From contig NZ_JARUBM010000002.1 of assembly GCF_029626175.1 (NCBI RefSeq), positions 1,550,001-1,614,000 of the forward strand: a stretch of DNA of 64,000 nt, read 5' to 3'. The position numbers and the translations under genes are program-made. The DNA comes from Micromonospora sp. WMMD1082 (GTDB lineage Bacteria > Actinomycetota > Actinomycetes > Mycobacteriales > Micromonosporaceae). The notes beneath the pieces are model-generated. The model was not told the origin of the DNA. It searched no databases and saw only the letters and a program-made list of their open reading frames with translations. Shown piece after piece: positions 1 through 8,472 of this stretch (position 1 is the first letter of the stretch; every line of letters starts with the position of its first letter).

Positions 1-1302
1 GCGTCGGCGACGTGCCAGTTGGACAAAGGACGCGAAGGCGTCGGCGATGGCCTCCTGACTGCGGTTGTCGGCGATCAGCACGTCCGGCAACCCAGCCACC
101 AGATTGGATGCCGCTCCAGCGGGATCCGCCACGATGAGGATCGGACGGTCGGTGCCAAGGTACTCGTAAACCTTGGTAGGGAGGCGATCGCGGTCGCTAT
201 CGAGAGCCGGCAGCACGGCGAACAGCCCGTCAGCGCGGCGCGTCGCCGCCAACGCGTCGGAGTAGCTCCCCGCGGCGGTCAGCCGGACCAGGTGACTGAG
301 CCCCCAGCCGTCGAGTTCCTGGACCAGGTGCTCGGGGAACCCCGAGCCCATGAACTCAAGTTCGATGCCGTCGAGTGCCTCGGATCTGCGGCTCAGTACC
401 AGCCGCAAGGCGCTGATCAGCTGGTGCGGTGTATAGAAGTGGTAGAAGAAGCCGGTGTGCAACAACCTCAGCACCGGGGTGGTGGCATCGGAGCCCCGTT
501 CTGGAGCAGTGTCCTCGATATCCACTCCGTTCCGAATGTGGGCGATTGGCTTGCCTGCTGTCTGACGCGGAAACGCCGCTGCCAAGCGATCCACGTGCGC
601 CTCGCCGTTGACAATGATGGCGCCCGCCGAGGCTTGCAGCAGCGTCGCTTCCAGCCGGCGGGTGAGGCGGTATCGCGCACGGGTCGCCACATCGCTACGC
701 GGTCGGCCGTCCGCGTCGGACGTCCAGAAGGCGCCCACCGTCCACGGATCGCGATACTCGACCACGTAGGGGATCCCCCGCAGACGGTTCAACAACCAGC
801 CCACCGTGCCAGACGCCGCAGGCGGCAACGACACGACCGCTACGTCGATCGGACTGGTGCGGTGGGCTCGAAGAGCGGCGCGCAGGGCAGGAAGCACCCA
901 GCCGATCTTCGAAGACTCGATCTCTCGTTCCTCATACGCAAACCCGCGGTCCAACGACGTTCGGCCGGTTTCCCCGCGCCGGGCGAACCGCTCCGAAGCC
1001 AAGCGCAGGACACGGACCGTGCCGCCGACCACCTTGAGGAGCCATCCCAGCCGCCATTCCCGAACTCGGAGCACTGTTGCCACACCGTCAACGGACAGTC
1101 GCGGGTCGACTGGACCGGCACCGTGGACGGTGAGCACGGTGACGTCCCAGCCCAAGTGCCGCAGGTACTTCGCCATCTTTACTGGACGCGGAACACCACC
1201 TCCAGTCATCGGCGGAAAGAAATAGTTGACGAGCAGGACGTGTCTCGATACTCCCTGCTTTCGATCGGGACCAGGCTGCGAATCTTCTCGATTGGAGTTC
1301 AC
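1..1302 (-). CDS. Glycosyltransferase, GT4-like, 3' end missing at window edge
   Basis: A minus-strand frame stays open from a GTG at 1302 to the left edge, so the C-terminus is not in the window. The N-terminus reads MNSNREDSQ then RHVLLVNYFFPPMTGGGV. The hydrophobic strand followed by a Gly-rich loop is typical of the N-terminal Rossmann lobe of GT-B glycosyltransferases. Further in are a donor-domain-like stretch (LLHTGFFYHFY, FMGSGFPEHL) and a PTKVYEYLGTDRPIL segment, which matches the conserved nucleotide-sugar site region of family 4. It probably transfers a sugar onto a surface or secreted glycan at the cytoplasmic membrane. It diverges from the PhyH operon across an 81-bp gap. Other open frames across this stretch are antisense shadows. 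The GTG start is the most upstream one in frame; no clear ribosome site precedes it. Confidence 0.8.
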   Translation of the reverse strand, partial: MNSNREDSQPGPDRKQGVSRHVLLVNYFFPPMTGGGVPRPVKMAKYLRHLGWDVTVLTVHGAGPVDPRLSVDGVATVLRVREWRLGWLLKVVGGTVRVLRLASERFARRGETGRTSLDRGFAYEEREIESSKIGWVLPALRAALRAHRTSPIDVAVVSLPPAASGTVGWLLNRLRGIPYVVEYRDPWTVGAFWTSDADGRPRSDVATRARYRLTRRLEATLLQASAGAIIVNGEAHVDRLAAAFPRQTAGKPIAHIRNGVDIEDTAPERGSDATTPVLRLLHTGFFYHFYTPHQLISALRLVLSRRSEALDGIELEFMGSGFPEHLVQELDGWGLSHLVRLTAAGSYSDALAATRRADGLFAVLPALDSDRDRLPTKVYEYLGTDRPILIVADPAGAASNLVAGLPDVLIADNRSQEAIADAFASFVQLARRRR

Positions 1303-1383
1303 TAGGACAGTAATACACTACTCGGGCAACGATGTCGACATCCTTTATCAACCCCCAACGATCAGGGAGACGGAGTCCTAGAC

Positions 1384-2217
1384 ATGCGCGAGGAAGAACG
1401 CTATCTTTTCGACCTGAACGGCTACATCGTTGTGCGATCGGTCTTGACCGAGCCGGAACTGGATGCACTACGCGCCGAAGTGCGAGGCGCTGGGGTGGAG
1501 GATGCATTGACCACCCAAAAGTACCTGCATGCCGGATTCCCACGCGACTACTATGATGATGCCGAGTGGACGGGCAAGGACGGTTACCGCTATTCCTCAG
1601 AATCATTCGTTCTCGACTGGGGACCCGCTGTCCGGTCGCTGGTGGCGCATCCCAAGCTGCTGAAGTACTTGTCCGCCCTGGTCGGGCCTGACTACCGGCT
1701 CGATCACGCGTATGGCGTGTTCTCCCGGGGCCGGACCACTTCGCATGCGCTGCACAACGGCGCGACTCCCTTCGACCCTACGCAGATGTACGTCTGCCGC
1801 GACGGGAGGATCCACAATTCCATGGTGGTCGCGCAGTTCGCGCTGACGCAGGTCGGCCCGAATGACGGTGGATTCTGCTGCCTCCCAGGCAGTCATAAAT
1901 CGAATTTCCCACTCCCGTCGGAAATGCCAGCCCTGGAGGAATTGGACGACGAATGGAGCGCACACGTGCGGCGCGTACCGATGAATCCCGGTGACGTGCT
2001 CATTTTCACCGAGGCGGTCACCCACGGGGCGATGGGATGGCGCGGCCAGGGCGACCGGATGGCATTGCTCTTCAAGTACTGCCAGGGCGCGCTGCAATGG
2101 GAGAAAGACTCCCCGTTCGTATCTCCTGGGCACGAATGGAACCCGACTGAGAGTCGTGTCATGAGCGGCCCCTACGCGGGTGGACGACTTCCCGTTCTCG
2201 CAGAAAACGAAGAGTAG
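1384..2217 (+). CDS. Phytanoyl-CoA dioxygenase (PhyH) family protein
   Basis: This 277-residue protein starts with REEERYLFDLNGYIVV, the usual PhyH N-terminus, in the Fe(II)/2-oxoglutarate dioxygenase superfamily. The core block GPNDGGFCCLPGSHKSNFP and the later NPGDVLIFTEAVTHGAMGW correspond to the jelly-roll with the distal metal-binding His. The proximal metal motif HxD is not obvious; the matching region reads ALHNGATPFD. Hydroxylase activity is therefore uncertain, although some bacterial PhyH subfamilies carry a similar LHxG motif. Start: ATG with GGAG eight bases upstream. The stop is directly abutted by the next ATG, so it is the first gene of a four-gene operon with a dehydrogenase and a glycosyltransferase. 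That context suggests a sugar or glycolipid substrate (inference). Confidence 0.8.
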   Translation: MREEERYLFDLNGYIVVRSVLTEPELDALRAEVRGAGVEDALTTQKYLHAGFPRDYYDDAEWTGKDGYRYSSESFVLDWGPAVRSLVAHPKLLKYLSALVGPDYRLDHAYGVFSRGRTTSHALHNGATPFDPTQMYVCRDGRIHNSMVVAQFALTQVGPNDGGFCCLPGSHKSNFPLPSEMPALEELDDEWSAHVRRVPMNPGDVLIFTEAVTHGAMGWRGQGDRMALLFKYCQGALQWEKDSPFVSPGHEWNPTESRVMSGPYAGGRLPVLAENEE

Positions 2218-4239
2218 ATGGATTACGAGGCTATTCAGGTCTGTTGGAAAGCCCCGGGGCAAGTCGGGCTGGTGGAGACAGTGGCCCGCGGACGCAGCGG
2301 GCACGCCGTCGTCTCCGTAACGCACAGCGTGTCGAACACCGGCACGGAACGCGCCCGCTTCCGAGAGCTGCCCAACGCCACCATCGGTTTTCCCCACCTG
2401 CCCGGCTGTGGCGCCGCAGGACGCGTCATTGAGTCCGACTCCGGCGCCCGCCCGGGCGATCTCGTGGCTGTACGGGCCGCCACCCATGAGAGCGTGGTGG
2501 TGGCCCCGCTGGATCGCGTACACCCAGTGCCCGACGGCTGTTCCCCCGTCGACGCCGCCCTGTGGCAAGTCGGCCTAATCGCCATGCACGGCCTTGGTCT
2601 CGGCGAGTTCGATCCCGACGACCGCCTGACGGTGGTGGGCGCGGGCCTCATCGGCGCGATGGCCCGCCGTGTGGCCGCCGCACGCGGCACACAACAGTGC
2701 ACCGTCCTAGCGACTTCGGCTGCAAAGCGATGGAGCCTGGCGCACGAGTCCAGCGTCACGTTCGATGTACTGGAATCCGGGACAGTCCGGGACAGGACTC
2801 CGCTCGTGATCGACGCTACGGGGAGTGGCTCTGGTCTGGCGGTTGCTGTTGCCGCTGCCGAGGACGGTGGCCGCGTGGTTCTGCTCGGGTCGCCGAGGAT
2901 TCCCACGGCCGCAGTTCCCGTGCGGGAGATTCAGGAGCGGGGCCTGCGTTTGATCGGTGCCCACATCGACACGATGTCTGACGCCGCGACGGCCGTCGGC
3001 GAGAATCTGCTCGCGGGTTACACAGACGAGTACTTCGAGCTGCTCGCTGCGGGTCGCCTGACGATGGCGGATCTGGTCACGACCTTTACACCGGGACAGG
3101 CCGGTCTGCTGTACCGCCAGCTCGTGGAAGACCGTCACTTGATCGCCGCCGCAGTTGGCTGGAACGCCCGCGCGGGAACCTCGGCCATGAGCGTTCACGA
3201 GCCCCCACCGCCGATGCGGTTCGCACTTGTCGGCTGCGGCGACATCGGAGCGCAGAACGCCCATGCACTGGGCCGCGCCGCCACCGCCTCGCTCGTCGGT
3301 GTGTTCGACACCGACCGCAATCTGTCCGCGGCTCTCGCCCGTGATACCAGCGCAACTGCGGCTGGGGATCTCACGGACGTACTGAACGATCCTGGAGTGG
3401 ACGCAATCCTGATCGCCACGCCACACGACACCCATGAACGTCTCGCAACTGCCGTACTCGACGCTGGCAAGCACCTGCTGCTGCAGAAGCCGCTCGCGGC
3501 TGACCTGGCGTCCGCCCGGCGTATCGTCCGTGCCGCAGGTGACGCCTCCACCACCGCGAGCGTGCTGTTCCCGGGTCGGTACGAGGCGGCCTATCGCTAT
3601 GCACGGAGTGCCCGCGACGCAGGGCTCATCGGGACGCCGGTCGGCCTCTTGTCGACCTATCTCGTGGACAAGCCGACTTCGTACTATCGGGGCGGTTACA
3701 GCATGCGTGCGGTCTCGGACTGGAGGCTCTCGAAGACTCGCTCCGGAGGCGGCGTCGTGATGATGAATCTCCTGCATCACATCGACATCGCGAATGCTCT
3801 ACTGCCCGATGATCCGGACTGGGTATTTGCAACGACGCTCGCATCACCGCATTCCGCCGAGATCGAAGACTTCGCCTCACTGACGGTAAGCTTCGGTACG
3901 GCAGTAGCAACGTTCGTAGGCACTGCCACCATTCCTGGTCCGCCCGGCCAGGAGTTGCGAATGTGGGGTTCAGAAGGTCACTGCACAGTGCTGCCGCAGT
4001 GGCAGTTCACATCGCGACGCGATCCCGGCACCGACGTACGTGCCCGTCCTGAGCCGGATGACGCCGACGTGGCGGCCATCGACAGCTTCGTCAACGCGGC
4101 GCGAAGCGGGCGGCGCCCCGAGGTCACAATGGAGGATGCACTGACCGTTCAGGCAATCGTGGCCGCCGCGTACGAGTCGGCGAACTGCGGTCGACCGATC
4201 GATCCCTGCAAGCTTTTGGCTGAGCTGGAGATGTCATGA
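2218..4239 (+). CDS. Bi-domain oxidoreductase: zinc-ADH-like plus Gfo/Idh/MocA
   Basis: This 673-residue protein has two dehydrogenase modules. Residues 1 to about 320 resemble the medium-chain alcohol dehydrogenase fold: GroES-like part with HLPGCGAAGRVIE and a cofactor domain with TVVGAGLIGAMARRVAAARG. From about residue 330, MRFALVGCGDIGAQNAHALG opens a second Rossmann fold. ATPHDTHERLATAVLDAGKH and LLLQKPLA follow, the Gfo/Idh/MocA signature with the catalytic-region Lys of the EKP-like motif (here QKP). Such bi-domain oxidoreductases are known in bacterial polysaccharide clusters, where they probably oxidise or epimerise a nucleotide sugar. The ATG follows the previous stop with no gap, and the last four bases overlap the next start (ATGA), so translation is probably coupled. 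Confidence 0.85.
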   Translation: MDYEAIQVCWKAPGQVGLVETVARGRSGHAVVSVTHSVSNTGTERARFRELPNATIGFPHLPGCGAAGRVIESDSGARPGDLVAVRAATHESVVVAPLDRVHPVPDGCSPVDAALWQVGLIAMHGLGLGEFDPDDRLTVVGAGLIGAMARRVAAARGTQQCTVLATSAAKRWSLAHESSVTFDVLESGTVRDRTPLVIDATGSGSGLAVAVAAAEDGGRVVLLGSPRIPTAAVPVREIQERGLRLIGAHIDTMSDAATAVGENLLAGYTDEYFELLAAGRLTMADLVTTFTPGQAGLLYRQLVEDRHLIAAAVGWNARAGTSAMSVHEPPPPMRFALVGCGDIGAQNAHALGRAATASLVGVFDTDRNLSAALARDTSATAAGDLTDVLNDPGVDAILIATPHDTHERLATAVLDAGKHLLLQKPLAADLASARRIVRAAGDASTTASVLFPGRYEAAYRYARSARDAGLIGTPVGLLSTYLVDKPTSYYRGGYSMRAVSDWRLSKTRSGGGVVMMNLLHHIDIANALLPDDPDWVFATTLASPHSAEIEDFASLTVSFGTAVATFVGTATIPGPPGQELRMWGSEGHCTVLPQWQFTSRRDPGTDVRARPEPDDADVAAIDSFVNAARSGRRPEVTMEDALTVQAIVAAAYESANCGRPIDPCKLLAELEMS

Positions 4240-4787
4240 GCTGGCTCTGGACATCGACGTTACACGTGGGCGATGCGGTTCCCGCAGGCCATCGGGCATT
4301 CCTAAACGGCAGCAGAGAAGGCGCACTGTGGGGTCGTATCTACGCTGCAACTCCCGAATCCGGCCGGTTGGCCGCAGCAGAGTTCATCGCCACAGCCGAG
4401 GCAGCCGTCGCGGCTGGACGGGTCGGCGGTAAGACGGTAATGGTGACCGGCGATGGCCTGCTGGCGGTGCTAATCCGGAAACTCATCCCGGGAAACGGCG
4501 AGGACCCGCCCGAGGTCATCATCGACACCACTGGCTCGACTGAGGAGATCCGGCACGCCGTCACCACTCTCCCTCGGCTCGGCACCCTCGTACTGGCTGG
4601 CCCGCCAAGCGTCGCCGAGCTCGACCTCGCCACCTATCGCGACTTGCACGTACGTGCGCTGACCCTTGTCGGGGCGCCATGGGCCACCAAGCCGGCCCGG
4701 GGAGTCAGCAACGAGGCCATTGGCTCGGTACTCGCGGCGCTGCGGCCGGACGGGCTCTGGTGCACGTTGCCAGGGGAGCCGGCATGA
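4236..4787 (+). CDS. Alcohol-dehydrogenase cofactor-domain-like protein, short
   Basis: This 183-residue protein has a nucleotide-binding fold like the C-terminal half of a medium-chain dehydrogenase. GGKTVMVTGDGLLAVLIRK replaces the usual GxGxxG loop, and VIIDTTGSTEEIRHAV and LGTLVLAGPP follow the usual strand order. The zinc-binding GroES-like catalytic half is missing. It may therefore be a degenerate partner subunit or a cut-down relic of the dehydrogenase encoded just before it. It overlaps that gene by four bases and is overlapped by four bases by the following glycosyltransferase, so it sits inside the operon and is probably expressed. No catalytic residues can be assigned. Confidence 0.65.
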   Translation: MSWLWTSTLHVGDAVPAGHRAFLNGSREGALWGRIYAATPESGRLAAAEFIATAEAAVAAGRVGGKTVMVTGDGLLAVLIRKLIPGNGEDPPEVIIDTTGSTEEIRHAVTTLPRLGTLVLAGPPSVAELDLATYRDLHVRALTLVGAPWATKPARGVSNEAIGSVLAALRPDGLWCTLPGEPA

Positions 4788-5860
4788 CGCAAACGATCCT
4801 TCACTACCTAACGCAGTGGATGTGGCTCAGCGACAGCTTCGTACACGGGCCGATCGCCGCGAGCAGGTATCGCGCGACCGTGGTGAGCCGAATGCCCGTC
4901 ACCAACAGCCATGTCTATCCGCCGCCAGCCGGCCTCATCAGCCTTGACAGCCAAGCTCCCGCGGAGGGCGCCGCGGCTGCCTCGGCTGTGATCAGCCGTC
5001 TTGACGGGTCACGTCCAGTCCTGGTTCACCTCCACCACGGGTATTGTCTTCCGGACGCATCGGCGCTGGCCCGGGCCTTGGACATACCGTTGGTAGTGTC
5101 ATTCTGGGGCTACGACGTAACGGCCCTTCCACGCAAGGAGCCAAAGCGGCTCATGCCTCTTCTCACTGCGCTGGACATGGCAGTCGTGCCCTCACGGTTC
5201 CTGGCTGAGATCGTTCGGAACCTCGGGATCGAACCGGCGCGCATCCGTGTGGTTCCGGGTTCCGTCGAGCAACGATTCTTCGACCCGACACCGTTGCCGG
5301 CGGAGCCGCGCGTGACGTTCATCGGCCGGTTCGTGCCTAAGAAGGGCATTGACGTCCTACTCGCGGCCTGGCCGCTCGTGCGGAAGGCGGTTCCAGGCGC
5401 GGAGCTAACGCTGCTCGGCTACGGCGACGGCGCGCCGTCGTCCGATCCTAAATCCGGACTCAAGGTCCACACGCCGGACCCCATCGACCCGCGCGGCCAG
5501 GTGCTCAGCCTAATCCGCCGCTGCCGGGTCTACGTATCGCCCAGCACCACAGGGCCTGACGGAGACTCGGAGTCCCAGCACATCGGCAACATCGAGGCCC
5601 AAGCGGCCGGCCGGGTGGTCGTCACGACCAACCACGGTGCGATACCCGAGTTCATTGAAAACGAACTCACCGGAATTGTGGTCGCCGAAGGGGATCACGC
5701 TGCGCTCGCCGCCGCGCTAATCGCAGCGTTGTCGGACTCGCCGCGTTGGCAGACACTGTCAAACAACGCGGCCACAGCGGCACGGCGATTCGAGGTAGAA
5801 AGGATCAGAGAGGCGCACGCGCACCTCTACGCAGAGTTAATTCAGGGCGGTAAGTATTAG
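4784..5860 (+). CDS. Glycosyltransferase family 4
   Basis: This 358-residue GT-B glycosyltransferase uses the ATG at 4784, which overlaps the previous stop (ATGA) and has GGGGAG upstream. An upstream in-frame start would overlap the previous gene heavily and is not favoured. Family 4 features are visible. HLHHGYCLPDASALARALD and VSFWGYDVTAL lie in the acceptor lobe, GRFVPKKGIDVLLAAW is the linker to the donor lobe, and the E-x7-E region reads SESQHIGNIEAQAAG. It should add a sugar from a nucleotide donor to a lipid-linked or other glycan on the cytoplasmic face of the membrane. It is the last gene of the operon starting with the PhyH gene. Confidence 0.88.
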   Translation: MTQTILHYLTQWMWLSDSFVHGPIAASRYRATVVSRMPVTNSHVYPPPAGLISLDSQAPAEGAAAASAVISRLDGSRPVLVHLHHGYCLPDASALARALDIPLVVSFWGYDVTALPRKEPKRLMPLLTALDMAVVPSRFLAEIVRNLGIEPARIRVVPGSVEQRFFDPTPLPAEPRVTFIGRFVPKKGIDVLLAAWPLVRKAVPGAELTLLGYGDGAPSSDPKSGLKVHTPDPIDPRGQVLSLIRRCRVYVSPSTTGPDGDSESQHIGNIEAQAAGRVVVTTNHGAIPEFIENELTGIVVAEGDHAALAAALIAALSDSPRWQTLSNNAATAARRFEVERIREAHAHLYAELIQGGKY

Positions 5861-6033
5861 CAGTGCGGTGCGGAGTGCCGCAGCTTGCGGATATCGGTGT
5901 GCGCGCCGAATGCTCCCGCACAAGTACCCCTGCCCTAGGTTGACGACCGCCCAGAAGGAACAAGTCGGTCGAGCGCTGTGGTTGTGATCTCCACAAACCG
6001 CCTAAGGGCTCGACTCAGCGTCCGACCTCCACG

Positions 6034-8472
6034 TTAGTCCTCGGGTGGTGCAAGCGTCAGGATTGTCGCCCAATTGTTTGCTGACTGCCGCAGCACACTT
6101 TCGGTTACGAAGAGGTAGCGCCAAGTCGTCTCAACAGCGTCGGAGTCGTTTGCCGCCCGCGCCCAGCTCTCAGCCGACGCTTTGCGCCGGACCACATCCG
6201 CGCGATCTGCGTCGCGGTCGGACTTGCCTTCCACGACCCAGTGCACACCATCGGAATCAATGGCGATGAAGTCTGGAAAATAGCGTGTCCCATCGTCCAT
6301 TTCAAGATATGCCTGATCCTGAGTCGAGATGCGCAGCCACCATCTAATCTGCGACGCCGCGTCGAGAATCCGCGCCAAACGCAACTCCGTCCTTTCGGCG
6401 TCAAAAGACGCTAGCGGAAGAATGCTCTTGACCCATCCGGAATAGAAACGACCTCTTAAAAACGGTTGGGAAGACGAGATCATCATGTGATCCGCCACAT
6501 CAACCGGCATGGGTTGCAACGGGGGCGGGACATTTACAATCCGGAACCGGAACACGGCGTCCATGACACGCGAGGCGAAGCGGGAACGGATTAGCGATTC
6601 GAAGGCGAACGTCGCCGCCTGGGCACGCGCTTCGCCCCAATCAACCTGGTCGCCCGATGTCACGCCTGCGCCCTCTAGAAACTTGTCAACCACACGTTTA
6701 GCCGCATTGAACTCGGAGAGATTCCACTCGATGAGCGGAAGGTTCATAAGACGGTTAACAAGGTTATCGCGCACCTTGTCGACAGGCATAAAGTTCTGCG
6801 TGGCAACTTCGGACACCTCGGCTCGCCGAACGACTTGGACGTCGCCGTCAATCGTGTGCGTAGCGTCAAGCGCGTCCCGCCTAAGTGGGATGGCGATCTC
6901 GGTCATGAATCGTGCGCCTTCGCGCCGGGCGTCCTGGCTTGTTACATCCGACAACGTGAACCGTGACGGTCGGATCTCGCGTTCACGACGAGGGAATCTG
7001 ATGGTAGGCGCGCCCGCGACAGGTTTTAGCACCTGATGTAGACGCTCGCGCTCGGTCTGAGCCTCGGCGTCGAGCGCATCCATTGAGGCCAGGATCATCG
7101 CCAGGCTGCCGTCGGTCTCCTCCCCGTTAATCACCTGCGGCGCGTTGGTCAACGGGAGCAATCCTTGAGTGGCCGCCGGCTCTGCCTCTGGTGTCGCGGC
7201 GTTGCTACCCGTGCGTCCAGCCGTGTCCTGTGGCGCGACGAGGACCTTTTCCAGGAGAACGTTCTTATTGGCTAACAATCGACGGTATGATTCGTGGGCG
7301 ATCAGGTCAACGCTATCGAGCATGGGAACCCCCACGCGTCGCCCGTAGGGGAGCCTGAGCCCTCTACCGAGAATTTGCTCCGTTAGAGCCTCGGAGGCGA
7401 GCTTCCGCAGCGCAACGATTACGGAAATATTCTTGACATCCCACCCTTCCCGTAGCTTGTTCACGGAAACTACACATTGAATAGGGGAGTCTGGATTTTC
7501 GACTCTTTCCAGCGCCTTTAGGGCGTCGTCACTGGATTGGGATGTGATGACGAGTACGGCATTAGGATCCCCTATGAAACCATCCTCAGCAAGGATTGCG
7601 GCGGCGTCGTCTGCCTCTTCAATAGTTTGACAGACGACGAAAAGTACTGGGTTTACCAGTTGGTTTCCGCGCTCGGTGTGCCAATCGGTCATCACCTGAG
7701 CCTTGAGACGGCGGAGATGGCAGGCATCCGCTAACTGAGTTCGTACGCTATTGTGGCCGTCCTCGCGGTAGGCGATCACCGGGACCTTGACCAACTCGTC
7801 CGCGATGGCCTTCGCTAGGCTGTACCGGAAGATCACCTTTTGCTCATCGGCCGCGTCTGGTGTGGCGGTTAGCCCAACCAACGCGCGAGGGTGCAAGTCC
7901 CGGACAGCCGCCGAGAACGCCCTCGCTTGGGACCGATACACGTGGTGCTCGTCCGCGATCACCACCAGATCGTCGGCCTCTTGGAGATGGGAGTAGAGAT
8001 CCGCGCCTATAAATTCATCGACCTCTCGAACCCGCCGCGAGGTGTTTGCGGTCGGACGAATCAGTTGCTGAACGTTGAAGACAAAGACCTTAAGGGCACT
8101 GCCGTCACGCAGCGCATCCCCCACCTGGCCGCGAGCAAAGTTCTCTGCTGTGACAAGCAAGGGGTTGGTTTCCATTCCAGGCACAAATTTGGCGTGCCCA
8201 GGCGTAAAGTTGGCAATGGTCTTTTCCTGGATCGTCCTTCCAGGTGTAACAATCAGAACGTTGGAGACGCCTTGCTCGCCGAGGTAGTCGATAAGCGCTG
8301 CGGTTATGTATGTCTTGCCGACACCTGTCGCCAGGTCAGCTACCACTTCGCGCCCGTCGCCAGGGGCGATGTGTTCGACGATGGTCTTCAACGCGTTGCG
8401 GTTTGGTATGCGCAGATCCATACGCGAGGCGATGTCGTCAACGAGCGCCTCGTCCGCTTCGATCCAGGTCAT
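6034..8472 (-). CDS. Type III restriction enzyme, Res subunit (helicase-nuclease)
   Basis: This 812-residue protein is a superfamily 2 translocase joined to a nuclease. Walker A is ATGVGKT (48-54), the DEAD-type box is DEHH (174-177), LVGLTATP is motif III-like, and LREGWDVKN with QILGRGLRLP form motifs V and VI. At the C-terminus FPDFIAI (D734) and VVEGK (E748, K750) give a PD-(D/E)xK endonuclease site. The length is somewhat below the roughly 900 or more residues of classical EcoP-type Res. It would pair with the Mod subunit encoded just upstream, use ATP to communicate between two inversely oriented sites, and cut unmodified DNA. Its ATG overlaps the mod stop (ATGA), so the two are translationally coupled. 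All key motifs look intact. Confidence 0.93.
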   Translation of the reverse strand: MTWIEADEALVDDIASRMDLRIPNRNALKTIVEHIAPGDGREVVADLATGVGKTYITAALIDYLGEQGVSNVLIVTPGRTIQEKTIANFTPGHAKFVPGMETNPLLVTAENFARGQVGDALRDGSALKVFVFNVQQLIRPTANTSRRVREVDEFIGADLYSHLQEADDLVVIADEHHVYRSQARAFSAAVRDLHPRALVGLTATPDAADEQKVIFRYSLAKAIADELVKVPVIAYREDGHNSVRTQLADACHLRRLKAQVMTDWHTERGNQLVNPVLFVVCQTIEEADDAAAILAEDGFIGDPNAVLVITSQSSDDALKALERVENPDSPIQCVVSVNKLREGWDVKNISVIVALRKLASEALTEQILGRGLRLPYGRRVGVPMLDSVDLIAHESYRRLLANKNVLLEKVLVAPQDTAGRTGSNAATPEAEPAATQGLLPLTNAPQVINGEETDGSLAMILASMDALDAEAQTERERLHQVLKPVAGAPTIRFPRREREIRPSRFTLSDVTSQDARREGARFMTEIAIPLRRDALDATHTIDGDVQVVRRAEVSEVATQNFMPVDKVRDNLVNRLMNLPLIEWNLSEFNAAKRVVDKFLEGAGVTSGDQVDWGEARAQAATFAFESLIRSRFASRVMDAVFRFRIVNVPPPLQPMPVDVADHMMISSSQPFLRGRFYSGWVKSILPLASFDAERTELRLARILDAASQIRWWLRISTQDQAYLEMDDGTRYFPDFIAIDSDGVHWVVEGKSDRDADRADVVRRKASAESWARAANDSDAVETTWRYLFVTESVLRQSANNWATILTLAPPED

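Noticed and set aside
19..1305. Plus-strand open frame of 428 codons at the left edge
   Set aside because: It is antisense to the glycosyltransferase, whose minus-strand frame shows recognisable motifs and runs off the window edge.
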